Shown one piece after another: positions 27,696 through 36,303 of a DNA stretch of 64,000 nucleotides. The notes under the pieces were generated by a model, which saw nothing but the letters and a program-made list of their open reading frames with translations, was not told the DNA's origin and ran no database searches. The DNA lies in the NCBI RefSeq assembly GCF_000495915.1, contig NZ_AOFQ01000062.1:1-64000 (forward strand). The letters are read 5' to 3'. The position numbers and the translations under genes were made by a program. The DNA is from Stutzerimonas chloritidismutans AW-1 (GTDB lineage: Bacteria > Pseudomonadota > Gammaproteobacteria > Pseudomonadales > Pseudomonadaceae). The first letter of the stretch is position 1. Each line of letters opens with the position of its first letter.

Positions 27696-29816
27696 TTAAT
27701 TCTGACCCACCGTCGAGACGATGGTGACCTGCTTGTTGTCCGGTATTTCCTGGTAGGCCAGAACATGAATGTTCGGTACCGCCAGACGCGCGAATCTCGA
27801 CAGCATCGCCCGTACCGGGCCGGCTACCAGCAGTACCGCCGGCTTGCCGAGCATTTCTTGACGCTGTGCTGCTTCTACCAGAGACCTTTGCAACTTTTCG
27901 GCCATTCCCGGCTCCAGCAAAATGCCGTCTTCGGAGCCTTGACCCGCCTTCTGCAGGCTATTGAGCAAAATCTGTTCCAACCGAGGCTCCAGAGTGATCA
28001 CAGGCAGCTCCGGCTCTAGTCCCACAACGTTTTGCACGATTGCGCGAGACAACGCGACGCGTACCGCAGCAACCATTGCGGCGGGATCTTGACTCTTGGC
28101 GGCCGCATTGGCGATGGCCTCGGCGATGGTCCGGATGTCGCGCACCGGCACCTGCTCCTGCAGCAAGGCTTGCAGCACCTTGAGCAGCGTGGACAGCGAA
28201 ACCATCCCGGGCACCAGCTCCTCGGCCAGCTTGGGCGAGCTCTTGGCCAGCAGCTGCAACAGCTGCTGGACCTCCTCATGGCCAAGCAGTTCGTGGGCAT
28301 GCTTGTGCAGCACCTGATTGAGGTGGGTGGCGACCACGGTACTGGCATCCACCACGGTATAACCAAGCGACTGCGCCTGATCACGCTGGCTCGCTTCGAT
28401 CCAGACCGCCTCCAGCCCGAACGCCGGGTCTCTGGCGGTAATGCCATTGAGCGGCCCGAACACCTGGCCCGGGTTGATCGCCAGCTCCCGATCCGGATAG
28501 ACCTCAGCCTCGGCCAGACTCACCCCCATCAGCGTCAAGCGATAGGCGTTGGGCAACAGATCGAGGTTGTCACGGATGTGAACCGAGGGCATGAGAAAAC
28601 CCAGGTCCTGCGAGAGCTTCTTGCGTACGCCCTTGATTCGCGCCAGCAGCTGGCCACCCTGGTTGCGATCCACCAGCGGAATCAGACGGTAGCCAACTTC
28701 CAGCCCCACCATGTCCACCGGGGTTACATCGTCCCAACCCAGCTCCTTGGTTTCGGCCGCACGCTGGGCCGGGAGCAGATCCTGCTGTTTCTGTACTTCC
28801 TGCTCGGCCTTCTTCACAACCTGCTTCTGCCGATGCCAGATCCAGTAGGCACCCGCTGCAGCCGCGGCGCCAAGGCCGAGGAAGGACATGTGCGGCATGC
28901 CGGGAACCAGGCCCATGGCAATCATGATTGCCGCGGAAACGGCCAGCGCCTTGGGCGAGGCGAACATCTGCCGCTGCACCTGCTGCCCCATGTCCTCGGA
29001 ACTGGTAACGCGGGTAACCATGATGGCCGCCGCGGTGGACAGCAGCAGCGAAGGAATCTGCGCAACCAGGCCATCACCGATGGTCAGCAGTGCATAGACC
29101 TGGCCGGCATCGCTGAAGGTCATACCGTGCTGCGCCATGCCGATACCGACGCCGCCGATCAGGTTGATGAAGAGAATCAGCAGACCGGCGATGGCGTCAC
29201 CACGGACAAACTTCGAGGCACCATCCATGGAGCCGTAGAAATCAGCTTCCGACGACACTTCACTACGACGCTTCTTGGCTTCTTCCTGATCGATCAGGCC
29301 AGCATTGAGGTCGGCGTCGATAGCCATCTGCTTGCCGGGCATGGCATCGAGGGTGAAACGCGCGCTGACTTCCGAGATACGGCCGGCACCCTTGGTCACC
29401 ACGACGAAGTTGATGATCATCAGGATCGCGAACACCACGATACCGACGACGTAGTTGCCGCCGATCACCACATTACCAAAGGCCTCGATCACATGGCCGG
29501 CAGCGGAGCCGCCTTCATGACCGTTGATCAGCACCACCCGCGTCGACGCCACGTTCAACGCCAGACGCATCAGTGTGGCAACCAGCAGAATCGTCGGGAA
29601 CACTGCGAAATCCAGCGGGCGCAACGCATAGACGCTGACCAGCAGCACGACGATCGACAACGCGATGTTGAAGGTGAACAGCAGATCCAGCAGGAACGGC
29701 GGCACCGACAGCATCATCATGCCCATCATCACGAGCAGCAGCAGCGGCACGCCGAGGTTGCCGCGCCCCGCACCCGTCAGGCCATTGCGAATATTGATGA
29801 GTTGCGTGCGATCCAA
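27696..29816 (-). CDS. flhA: Flagellar export gate protein FlhA
   Basis: 706 residues. Eight hydrophobic segments in the N-terminal half with the conserved FHIPEP loop region (FTLDAMPGKQMAIDADLNAG), then a large cytoplasmic domain that docks chaperone-substrate complexes. The gate of the type III export apparatus. A sigma-54 promoter lies about 60 bases upstream, and flhF, fleN and fliA follow in line. Confidence 0.97.
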   Translation of the reverse strand: MDRTQLINIRNGLTGAGRGNLGVPLLLLVMMGMMMLSVPPFLLDLLFTFNIALSIVVLLVSVYALRPLDFAVFPTILLVATLMRLALNVASTRVVLINGHEGGSAAGHVIEAFGNVVIGGNYVVGIVVFAILMIINFVVVTKGAGRISEVSARFTLDAMPGKQMAIDADLNAGLIDQEEAKKRRSEVSSEADFYGSMDGASKFVRGDAIAGLLILFINLIGGVGIGMAQHGMTFSDAGQVYALLTIGDGLVAQIPSLLLSTAAAIMVTRVTSSEDMGQQVQRQMFASPKALAVSAAIMIAMGLVPGMPHMSFLGLGAAAAAGAYWIWHRQKQVVKKAEQEVQKQQDLLPAQRAAETKELGWDDVTPVDMVGLEVGYRLIPLVDRNQGGQLLARIKGVRKKLSQDLGFLMPSVHIRDNLDLLPNAYRLTLMGVSLAEAEVYPDRELAINPGQVFGPLNGITARDPAFGLEAVWIEASQRDQAQSLGYTVVDASTVVATHLNQVLHKHAHELLGHEEVQQLLQLLAKSSPKLAEELVPGMVSLSTLLKVLQALLQEQVPVRDIRTIAEAIANAAAKSQDPAAMVAAVRVALSRAIVQNVVGLEPELPVITLEPRLEQILLNSLQKAGQGSEDGILLEPGMAEKLQRSLVEAAQRQEMLGKPAVLLVAGPVRAMLSRFARLAVPNIHVLAYQEIPDNKQVTIVSTVGQN

Positions 29817-29875
29817 CGTAGCCCCCGGGGATACAGAACGAATTCTTGACGCGACAAGCGTCCTGCCCGGGTTAT

Positions 29876-29891
29876 AGCAAGAAGGGGTCCA
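29876..29891 (-). promoter_or_regulatory. Sigma-54 promoter of flhA
   Basis: Minus strand TGGACCCCTTCTTGCT, with GG-N10-GC spacing and a full TTGCT -12 element; the -24 has TGGAC instead of TGGCAC. The predicted start near 29865 gives a leader of about 49 bases before the flhA ATG. Class II position agrees with FleQ/RpoN control known in P. aeruginosa. Confidence 0.75.
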
Positions 29892-30037
29892 ACTTCTGCG
29901 GCCCGTCGCAGAGCCCGCCGCACGGTCTGTCCCCAGGCAGACCTGCGAGCCGCTGCGCCAGCGAACGCCACCGACAACTGGCAGTCACACTAGCAACCGG
30001 CGACAGCCCGTCGCCGTTCGTACAAAGGAGCTTCCAG

Positions 30038-30559
30038 ATGAAACAGTGGATCATCGCCGCGCTGGCCGGCTGCACTGCGGTCGCCGTTCAGGCTGATACA
30101 TTGAACGTCAAGGTGAACGCCGTGACGGCCCAGGGCGTCGGCGAATCGGTCGGCAGCGTCAAGATCGAAAACAGCGAATACGGGCTGGTGTTCCGCCCCG
30201 AGCTATCTGGCCTGCAGCCTGGCGCCCACGGCTTTCACGTTCACGCCAAGGGCAGTTGCGAGCCGGCCGAGATCGATGGCAAGCAGACCCCGGCCGGCGC
30301 AGCGGGCGGTCACTGGGACCCGAAGAACAGCGGAAAGCATGGCGAACCCTGGGGTGACGGCCATATGGGCGACCTGCCGGCGCTGTACGTCAACAGCGAG
30401 GGCAAAGCCAGTCAGCCAGTGCTGGCGCCGCGCCTGAAAAGCCTGGGCGATATCAAAGGCTTGGCGCTGATGGTTCACCAGGGCGGAGACAATCATTCCG
30501 ACCATCCGCAACCCCTCGGCGGTGGCGGTGCGCGGGTCGCCTGCGGCGTCATCGAATAA
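30038..30559 (+). CDS. sodC: Periplasmic Cu/Zn superoxide dismutase SodC
   Basis: 173 residues with a cleavable signal peptide ([19 protein letters not shown]). Metal ligands are in place: His67 and His69 (GFHVH), His92 (GGHWDP), His101, His109 and Asp112 (GDGHMGD), and His147 ([13 protein letters not shown]); the disulphide Cys74 and Cys169 are present. It dismutates superoxide in the periplasm. The ATG follows AAAGGAG at good distance. It interrupts the flagellar cluster between flhA and flhB on the opposite strand, and shares the intergenic region with flhA. Confidence 0.96.
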   Translation: MKQWIIAALAGCTAVAVQADTLNVKVNAVTAQGVGESVGSVKIENSEYGLVFRPELSGLQPGAHGFHVHAKGSCEPAEIDGKQTPAGAAGGHWDPKNSGKHGEPWGDGHMGDLPALYVNSEGKASQPVLAPRLKSLGDIKGLALMVHQGGDNHSDHPQPLGGGGARVACGVIE

Positions 30560-30602
30560 CGCTGGGACACGCAGCGAGCCGCCGATCGCCGCGTGAAGCG
30601 CC

Positions 30603-31740
30603 TCAGTCGTCGCGGCGCAGATTCGGCGGGATGGGCACATCATTCAAGGGGGCCGGCCGCCGCCCCTTGCCCGCGCGGTACTGGCGCAGCTGATAGACGT
30701 ACGCCAGTACCTGCGCCACTGCCAGGTAAAGGCCGGCGGGAATCTCCTGGTCCAGTTCGGTGGAGTAGTACACCGCCCGAGCCAACGCAGGTGATTCCAG
30801 CACCGTCACCTTGTGCTCCTGGGCGATCTCGCGAATCTTCAGCGCGACGAAGTCGCCGCCCTTGGCCACCAGCCGGGGCGCACCGCCCTTGTCGCCGTCG
30901 TATTTCAGGGCGACGGCGAAGTGCGTCGGGTTGGTGATCACTACGTCTGCCTCGGGCACAGCCTGCATCATGCGCCGCTGCGCCGCCTCACGCTGCAGCT
31001 GGCGGATGCGTGACTTGACCTCCGGTTTGCCCTCGGAATCCTTGTACTCGTCCTTGACCTCCTGCTTGGTCATCATCAGCTTCTGCTTGTTGTCCCAAAG
31101 CTGGAACGGCACATCCACCGCCGCGATCAGGATCAAGCCGCAGGCCATCCAAAGGGCGCACCAGCCGACCACCTCGGCGCTGTGCATGATGGCCAGATCC
31201 AACGGCTGCTTGGCGATTGACAGCAGATCGTCCTGATACGCCGAAAGCACCGCCAAAGCGACGCCGAGCACCACCAGAAATTTGCCCAGCGCCTTGAGCA
31301 GCTCGACCAGCGCCTTGGTGGAGAACATCCGTTTGAGCCCCGCAGCAGGATTCATCCGGCTCATCTTCGGCGCCATCCCCTTGGCCGAGAACAACCAGCC
31401 ACCCAGCGATACCGGGCCGACGATCGATGCGATCAGCAAGGCGATCAGCAGCGGCATGATCGCCTCCAGTGCAATCATACCGCTGCCCATCAGCAGTCGT
31501 ACCATGGAGCCTTCGTCGAGCAGCGTTTCCCGGCTCAGCTCGAAGGTACCCTGCATCATTGCCATCAGGCTCTGCGCCAGACCTGCGCCAGACGCCAGCA
31601 GCCCGCCGATACCGCCAAGGGGTCACGGCGACCGTACTGAGCTCGCGGGAACGGGCCAACTGCCCTTTTTCGCGCGATTCGCGCAGGCGTTTCTCTGTGG
31701 GTTCCTCACTTTTGTCCGCGCCGCTTTCGCTCTCAGCCAT
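30603..31740 (-). pseudogene. flhB: flhB, flagellar export switch protein, broken by a 1-bp frameshift
   Basis: FlhB controls the switch from hook to filament export. The N-terminus MAESESGADKSEEPTEKRL to ELSTVAV reads in one frame and the rest (SLMAMMQGTFELSRETLL onward, four membrane segments, autocleavage motif NPTH, C-terminal domain to NLRRDD) in another. Removing one base from the GGGG run at 31619-31622 joins them as VAVTLGGIGGLLASGAGLAQ and gives 378 residues, the normal length. As written, the main frame would stop making sense after about 40 residues. It is either a sequencing slip in a homopolymer or a real mutation that would block flagellar export. Confidence 0.92.
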
Positions 31741-31767
31741 GCGCGACCTCCGACCCTGTCGCTCTCA

Positions 31768-32544
31768 TCAGCGCGCTCCCGCCAGCTCACGCAGCATGGC
31801 CAGCGCCTCGCTGACAAAAACCTGGTACTGCGCAAAGATGTCCGCCATGCCGATCCAGACGATGATCAGGCCCAGCACCAGGGTCAACGGAAAGCCAATG
31901 GAGAAGATGTTCAATTGCGGCGCGGCCCGCGTCATCAGGCCGAACGCCAGGTTCACCACCAGCAGTGCGGTGATCGCAGGCAGCACCAGCAGCAGCCCGG
32001 CGCCCAAGACCCAACCCAGCTTGCCCGCCACCTCCCAGTAATGATTGGTCGACAGACCACCACCTACCGGCAGCGTCACGAAGCTCTCGGCAAGAATCTC
32101 CAGCACCACCAGATGGCCGTTTACCGAGAGGAACAACAGGATCACCAGCATGTTGAAGAACTGACCGAGCACCGGCACCGAGATGCCGTTGGCAGGATCG
32201 ACCATCGACGCGAAACCCAGGCCCATCTGCATGGCCAGCAACTGGCCGGACACGATGAATACGTGGAAGAAAAGCTGCAGGACGAACCCCAGCATCACAC
32301 CGATCACCAGCTGCTCGGCGATCAGCAGCAACGAGGCCAGGCTGAGCGACTCCACCACCGGCATGGGCGGCAACGTCGGCACCAGTACCAGGGCGATGGC
32401 CAGCGACAGGTAAAGCCGCACCCTCATCGGCACCAGCTGCGTACCAATCAGCGGCATGCTCATCAGCAAGGCGGCGATGCGGAACAGCGGCAGCAGGAAC
32501 TGCCCTACCCAGCCGCCGATCTGCGCATTGCTCAGCTCAAGCAC
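31768..32544 (-). CDS. fliR: Flagellar export protein FliR
   Basis: Core of the export gate with FliP and FliQ. 258 residues, six hydrophobic segments; typical stretches are FRIAALLMSMPLIGTQLVPM and GLGFASMVDPANGISVPVLGQ. It starts four bases after the fliQ stop and precedes flhB. Confidence 0.96.
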   Translation of the reverse strand: MLELSNAQIGGWVGQFLLPLFRIAALLMSMPLIGTQLVPMRVRLYLSLAIALVLVPTLPPMPVVESLSLASLLLIAEQLVIGVMLGFVLQLFFHVFIVSGQLLAMQMGLGFASMVDPANGISVPVLGQFFNMLVILLFLSVNGHLVVLEILAESFVTLPVGGGLSTNHYWEVAGKLGWVLGAGLLLVLPAITALLVVNLAFGLMTRAAPQLNIFSIGFPLTLVLGLIIVWIGMADIFAQYQVFVSEALAMLRELAGAR

Positions 32545-32548
32545 GCGC

Positions 32549-32818
32549 TTACCCGATCAGCAACGGAATGTTCTGGACAAGGTTCTGGGTGTACTCCATC
32601 AGCTCGCGCACCAGCCATGGCCCAGCCCAGATCAGCGTCAGCAGCATCACCAGCAGGCGCGGCAGGAAGCTCAGGGTCTGCTCGTTGATCTGCGTCGCGG
32701 CCTGGAGCATCGCCACCACCAGGCCGACCAGCAGGCTTGGCACCACCAGCACGCCGACGATCATCGCCGTCATCCACAGCCCTTCGCGAAACAGGTCCAC
32801 CGCTACTTCTGGAGTCAT
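32549..32818 (-). CDS. fliQ: Flagellar export protein FliQ
   Basis: 89 residues with two membrane helices (MTAMIVGVLVVPSLLVGLVV and LSFLPRLLVMLLTLIWAGPW), starting MTPEVAVDLFREGLW. It assembles helically with FliP and FliR. Eleven bases after fliP. Confidence 0.96.
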   Translation of the reverse strand: MTPEVAVDLFREGLWMTAMIVGVLVVPSLLVGLVVAMLQAATQINEQTLSFLPRLLVMLLTLIWAGPWLVRELMEYTQNLVQNIPLLIG

Positions 32819-32829
32819 ATGCGTGGTTC

Positions 32830-33606
32830 CTAAAGCGTGCCGAAACTACCGGCCAGCGTGCCGATGATCAGACCCCAGCCGTCCACCAGCACGAACAGCA
32901 TGATCTTGAACGGCAACGAGATGATCAGCGGCGACAGCATCATCATGCCCATCGCCATGAGCACGCTGGCCACCACCATGTCGATGATCAGGAAGGGAAT
33001 GAAGATCATGAAGCCGATCTGGAACGCCGTCTTCAGCTCGGAGGTGACGAACGCCGGCACCAGGATGGTCATCGGTGCAGCTTCCGGCGATGCGATATCG
33101 GTGCGTCGTGACAGCCTGACGAACAGCTCCAGATCGCTCTCGCGGGTCTGCGCCAGCATGAAACCCTTGAGCGGCACCTCGGCCCGGGCGATCGCTTCCT
33201 GCGCCGGGATCTGCTCACTGAGGTAAGGCTGCAGCGCTTCCTGGTTAATCCGCTCGAACACCGGCGCCATGATGAATAGCGTGAGGAACAGGGTCAGGCC
33301 GATGAGGATCTGGTTCGACGGTGTCTGCTGCAGCCCAAGCGCCTGACGCAGGATGGAAAACACGATGATGATGCGGGTGAAGCTGGTCATCAGCATGACG
33401 AACGCCGGAATGAAGCTCAGCGCCGTCATGATCAGCAGAATCTGCAGGCTGACCGAGTATTCCTGCTGCCCTTCCGCGTCGGTGGTCAGAGTGATCGCCG
33501 GAATCGAGAGCGGGTTGTTTCCCTGGGCCAGGATGCCGGAAGACTCCTGCGCCATGGCGAGCGGGCCGAGCAACATCAGCGCGACCACCAGCAGAATGCG
33601 CAACAT
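32830..33606 (-). CDS. fliP: Flagellar export protein FliP
   Basis: 258 residues from ATG 33606: cleavable signal peptide ([20 protein letters not shown]), then periplasmic and membrane parts with family motifs [20 protein letters not shown] and [20 protein letters not shown]. The ATG shares one base with the fliO TGA (TGATG); a TTG one codon upstream is also in frame. Pentameric core of the export gate. Confidence 0.96.
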   Translation of the reverse strand: MLRILLVVALMLLGPLAMAQESSGILAQGNNPLSIPAITLTTDAEGQQEYSVSLQILLIMTALSFIPAFVMLMTSFTRIIIVFSILRQALGLQQTPSNQILIGLTLFLTLFIMAPVFERINQEALQPYLSEQIPAQEAIARAEVPLKGFMLAQTRESDLELFVRLSRRTDIASPEAAPMTILVPAFVTSELKTAFQIGFMIFIPFLIIDMVVASVLMAMGMMMLSPLIISLPFKIMLFVLVDGWGLIIGTLAGSFGTL

Positions 33607-34025
33607 CAAGGCTTATCCTTGTGGTCCTTGCCGAGCAGCTCCATCAGACGCTGGGCGAATTCAGGGTTGGCCGGCTCGGCGTCCGGCAGGTGCACCGGCT
33701 CCTGCATCACGTGCAGTGGCGTGATGCGGCCGCCACTGAGGCCGATCAGGATCTGCTCGCCGCCGACCTGGACCAGCACCAGCCGCTCGCGAGGCCCCAG
33801 CGCCTGGGTGGAGATCAGCTTGATCACCTGAGTGCCGCGGGGGTTCAGCTGCTGAACCCGACGCAGCAGCCAGGCGAGCAGGAAGATCAGTCCGATCACT
33901 AGCAACAGGCCGAGCATCAGCTTGCTCAGCTGAGCGCCCATGCCCGCGCTGCTCATGCTGGTTGCCGGCTCCGCGGCGAAGGCTGGCAGCGCGACGAACA
34001 CTGCCAGGAATACGAGCGCGCGCAC
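33606..34025 (-). CDS. fliO: Flagellar export protein FliO
   Basis: 139 residues: signal peptide ([17 protein letters not shown]), one membrane segment ([20 protein letters not shown]), and a small cytoplasmic domain with the FliO motif [20 protein letters not shown]. It helps assemble FliP. GTG start, one base after the fliN stop. Confidence 0.93.
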   Translation of the reverse strand: MRALVFLAVFVALPAFAAEPATSMSSAGMGAQLSKLMLGLLLVIGLIFLLAWLLRRVQQLNPRGTQVIKLISTQALGPRERLVLVQVGGEQILIGLSGGRITPLHVMQEPVHLPDAEPANPEFAQRLMELLGKDHKDKP

Positions 34026-34026
34026 G

Positions 34027-34500
34027 TCAGCGCAGCTTCTTGATGCGTTCGGTCGGGCTGATCACATCGGTCAGCCGGATGCCGAACTTCTCGTTGACCA
34101 CCACCACCTCGCCGTGGGCGATGAGCGTGCCATTGACCAATACGTCCAGCGGCTCGCCAGCCAGACGATCGAGCTCCACCACCGAGCCCTGGTTGAGCTG
34201 CAGCAGGTTGCGGATGCTGATTTCGGTACTGCCGACCTCCATCGAGATGGAAACCGGGATGTCGAGGATCACATCCAGGTTCGGGCCGTCCAGCCCCAGC
34301 TGCACGCCATTGGACTTGGGTGCGCTGGCGAAATCCTCCAGCGGTGCGCGCGGAGCGGCCGGGGCGGCTGCTTCCGGGCCCTGATTCAGCAGCGCATCGA
34401 TGTCGTCCTGGCTGGCGTCGCCGGCTTCGGCCAGCGCTGCAGCCCATTCATCGGCCAGCGCCTGTTCCTCGGGGGAGGTGTTGTCGTGTTCGTCTGCCAT
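34027..34500 (-). CDS. fliN: Flagellar motor switch protein FliN
   Basis: 157 residues from ATG 34500 (MADEHDNTSPEEQALADEW). C-ring switch protein: the C-terminal SpoA domain has VILDIPVSISMEVGSTEI and NEKFGIRLTDVISPTERIK. The extended N-terminal region carries SQDDIDALLNQ (30-40), much like the CheY-binding LSQDEIDALL of FliM. Gap of 40 bases after fliM. Confidence 0.96.
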   Translation of the reverse strand: MADEHDNTSPEEQALADEWAAALAEAGDASQDDIDALLNQGPEAAAPAAPRAPLEDFASAPKSNGVQLGLDGPNLDVILDIPVSISMEVGSTEISIRNLLQLNQGSVVELDRLAGEPLDVLVNGTLIAHGEVVVVNEKFGIRLTDVISPTERIKKLR

Positions 34501-34540
34501 CGCTAATCCTCGATCGGCTCGAATTGAGTAAAGGGCTGGC

Positions 34541-35512
34541 TCAGCGTGGGCGGACCACGGGCTCCAGCACCTGCAATGCCAGGTTGCCTTTGTGGGCACC
34601 CAGCTTGACCTTGAAGGACGGCATGCCATTGGCACGCATGATCATGTCTTCTGGCATTTCCACCGGGATCACGTCGCCCGGCTGCATGTTCAGAATGTCG
34701 CGCAATTTCAGTTGCCGCCTGACGACAGTCGCGCCGAGCGGAACGTTGACGTCGAGAATGTCTTCGCGCAGCGCCTTGACCCAACGCTCATCCTGGTCAC
34801 TGACGTCCGACTGGAAGCCGGCATCCAGCATCTCGCGGATCGGCTCGATCATCGAATAAGGCATGGTCACGTGCAGGTCGCCGCCGCCGCTGTCCAGTTC
34901 GATGTGGAAGGTGGAAACCACCACCACTTCGCTGGGGCTGACGATGTTGGCCAGGGCCGGATTCACTTCCGAGTTGACGTACTCGAAGTTGACGTCCAGC
35001 ACCGCGTGCCAGGCTTCCTTGAGATCGGTGAAGGCCTGATCGAGCACCATGCGTACGACTCGCAACTCGGTCGGGGTGAACTCGCGCCCCTCGATCTTGG
35101 CGTGGCGACCGTCGCCGCCGAAGAAGTTGTCCACCAGCTTGAACACCAGCTTGGCGTCGAGAATGAACAGCGCCGTGCCACGCAGCGGCTTCATCTTCAC
35201 CAGATTGAGGCTGGTGGGTACATACAGCGAATGCACGTACTCGCCGAACTTCATCACCTGCACGCCACCGACCGACACATCGGCCGAGCGACGCAGCAGG
35301 TTGAACATGCTGATGCGGGTGTAACGGGCGAAACGCTCGTTGATCATTTCCAGGGTGGGCATGCGCCCGCGAACGATGCGGTCCTGACTGGTCAGGTCAT
35401 AGCTCTTGATGGATCCCGGCTCGGAATCGCTTTCGGTATCCACCAGACCGTCGTCGACCCCGTGCAGGAGCGCATCGATCTCGTCTTGCGAGAGCAGGTC
35501 TTGAACAGCCAT
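34541..35512 (-). CDS. fliM: Flagellar motor switch protein FliM
   Basis: 323 residues from ATG 35512 (MAVQDLLSQDEIDALLHG). The N-terminal helix LLSQDEIDALL (6-16) is the CheY-P docking site. The middle domain has the GGDG motif (NFFGGDGRHAKI) and the C-terminal SpoA domain binds FliN. Thirteen bases after fliL. Confidence 0.97.
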   Translation of the reverse strand: MAVQDLLSQDEIDALLHGVDDGLVDTESDSEPGSIKSYDLTSQDRIVRGRMPTLEMINERFARYTRISMFNLLRRSADVSVGGVQVMKFGEYVHSLYVPTSLNLVKMKPLRGTALFILDAKLVFKLVDNFFGGDGRHAKIEGREFTPTELRVVRMVLDQAFTDLKEAWHAVLDVNFEYVNSEVNPALANIVSPSEVVVVSTFHIELDSGGGDLHVTMPYSMIEPIREMLDAGFQSDVSDQDERWVKALREDILDVNVPLGATVVRRQLKLRDILNMQPGDVIPVEMPEDMIMRANGMPSFKVKLGAHKGNLALQVLEPVVRPR

Positions 35513-35525
35513 CTGCGGCAGCCTT

Positions 35526-36059
35526 CTATTGCAATACGAAGTTGGTGAAAAGCACTTGCTCGACGGCAAGCTTGCCAATTTCCTTCTGCGCCAGTTCCTG
35601 CACGCTGGCAGTCGCCTGCTGACGCAGCATCTCCTTGCCCACGGGCGTTTTCAACGCCTCGAAGTCCTGACTGGAGAACAGCATGACCAATCGGTTGCGC
35701 AACAACGGCATATGCACTTTCAGTGCATCCAGCGCAGCCTGATCACGCGACATCAACGCAATGCTGACCTGCATGTAACGCTGGCGCCCCTTGTTGCTGA
35801 AATTGACCACGAAGGCCGGCATCAGGACTTCATAGATCGCCGGCTGCTTGCCGGAGGCAGTGGTCGCGGCCTCTTCGGCCTTGTCGTCACCAAGGTCGCC
35901 GCCCTTGTTCATGAAGTAAAGCGTACCGCCGATGGAAAGCCCTACGGCCACCAACATGGCGACCACGATCACCAGGATGAGTTTCAGCTTTCCCTTGCCT
36001 GCCGGTTCCGCTTCCGGTCCGGTTGGCGGCACTGTTGGTGGAGCCTGTTTCTTAGCCAT
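35526..36059 (-). CDS. fliL: Flagellar basal-body-associated protein FliL
   Basis: 177 residues: a short cytoplasmic head rich in Pro, one membrane segment (KLILVIVVAMLVAVGLSIGG), and a periplasmic domain with VNFSNKGRQRYMQVSIALMS, ending KLAVEQVLFTNFVLQ. FliL supports stator function. First gene of the fliLMNOPQR-flhB operon, with a sigma-54 promoter about 40 bases upstream. Confidence 0.96.
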   Translation of the reverse strand: MAKKQAPPTVPPTGPEAEPAGKGKLKLILVIVVAMLVAVGLSIGGTLYFMNKGGDLGDDKAEEAATTASGKQPAIYEVLMPAFVVNFSNKGRQRYMQVSIALMSRDQAALDALKVHMPLLRNRLVMLFSSQDFEALKTPVGKEMLRQQATASVQELAQKEIGKLAVEQVLFTNFVLQ

Positions 36060-36108
36060 GCCAAATATCCGTCATCAACAGCGTTCGATTCTGATTTCAG
36101 GAGTTAGG

Positions 36109-36124
36109 AGCAACAGCTGTGCCA
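36109..36124 (-). promoter_or_regulatory. Sigma-54 promoter of the fliL operon
   Basis: Minus strand TGGCACAGCTGTTGCT: full TGGCAC at -24 and TTGCT at -12 with GG-N10-GC spacing. The predicted start near 36098 lies about 39 bases before the fliL ATG. Together with the fliK terminator just upstream it makes fliL-flhB a separate transcription unit. Confidence 0.88.
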
Positions 36125-36249
36125 ACGTTAATGCACGCCGGTACGGCGCAGCCTCGGGCTCCAGGCAGTGCGCTCACAAGGTATCAGGAAAAGGATGGAG
36201 ATAACGCCTGGATAGGCGACGCGAAAGCGATTGCAGCGACGGGCGGCGG

Positions 36250-36281
36250 AAAACCGGCGCGCACCTGAACCGAGGCGCCGG
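36250..36281 (-). terminator. Likely terminator of fliK
   Basis: Minus strand CCGGCGC, a 14-base loop, GCGCCGG, then TTTT. The 7-bp GC-rich stem with a short U run lies about 20 bases after the fliK stop and before the fliL promoter. Confidence 0.6.
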
Positions 36282-36303
36282 ATTATCCCTAAAAGCGGAT
36301 GGC

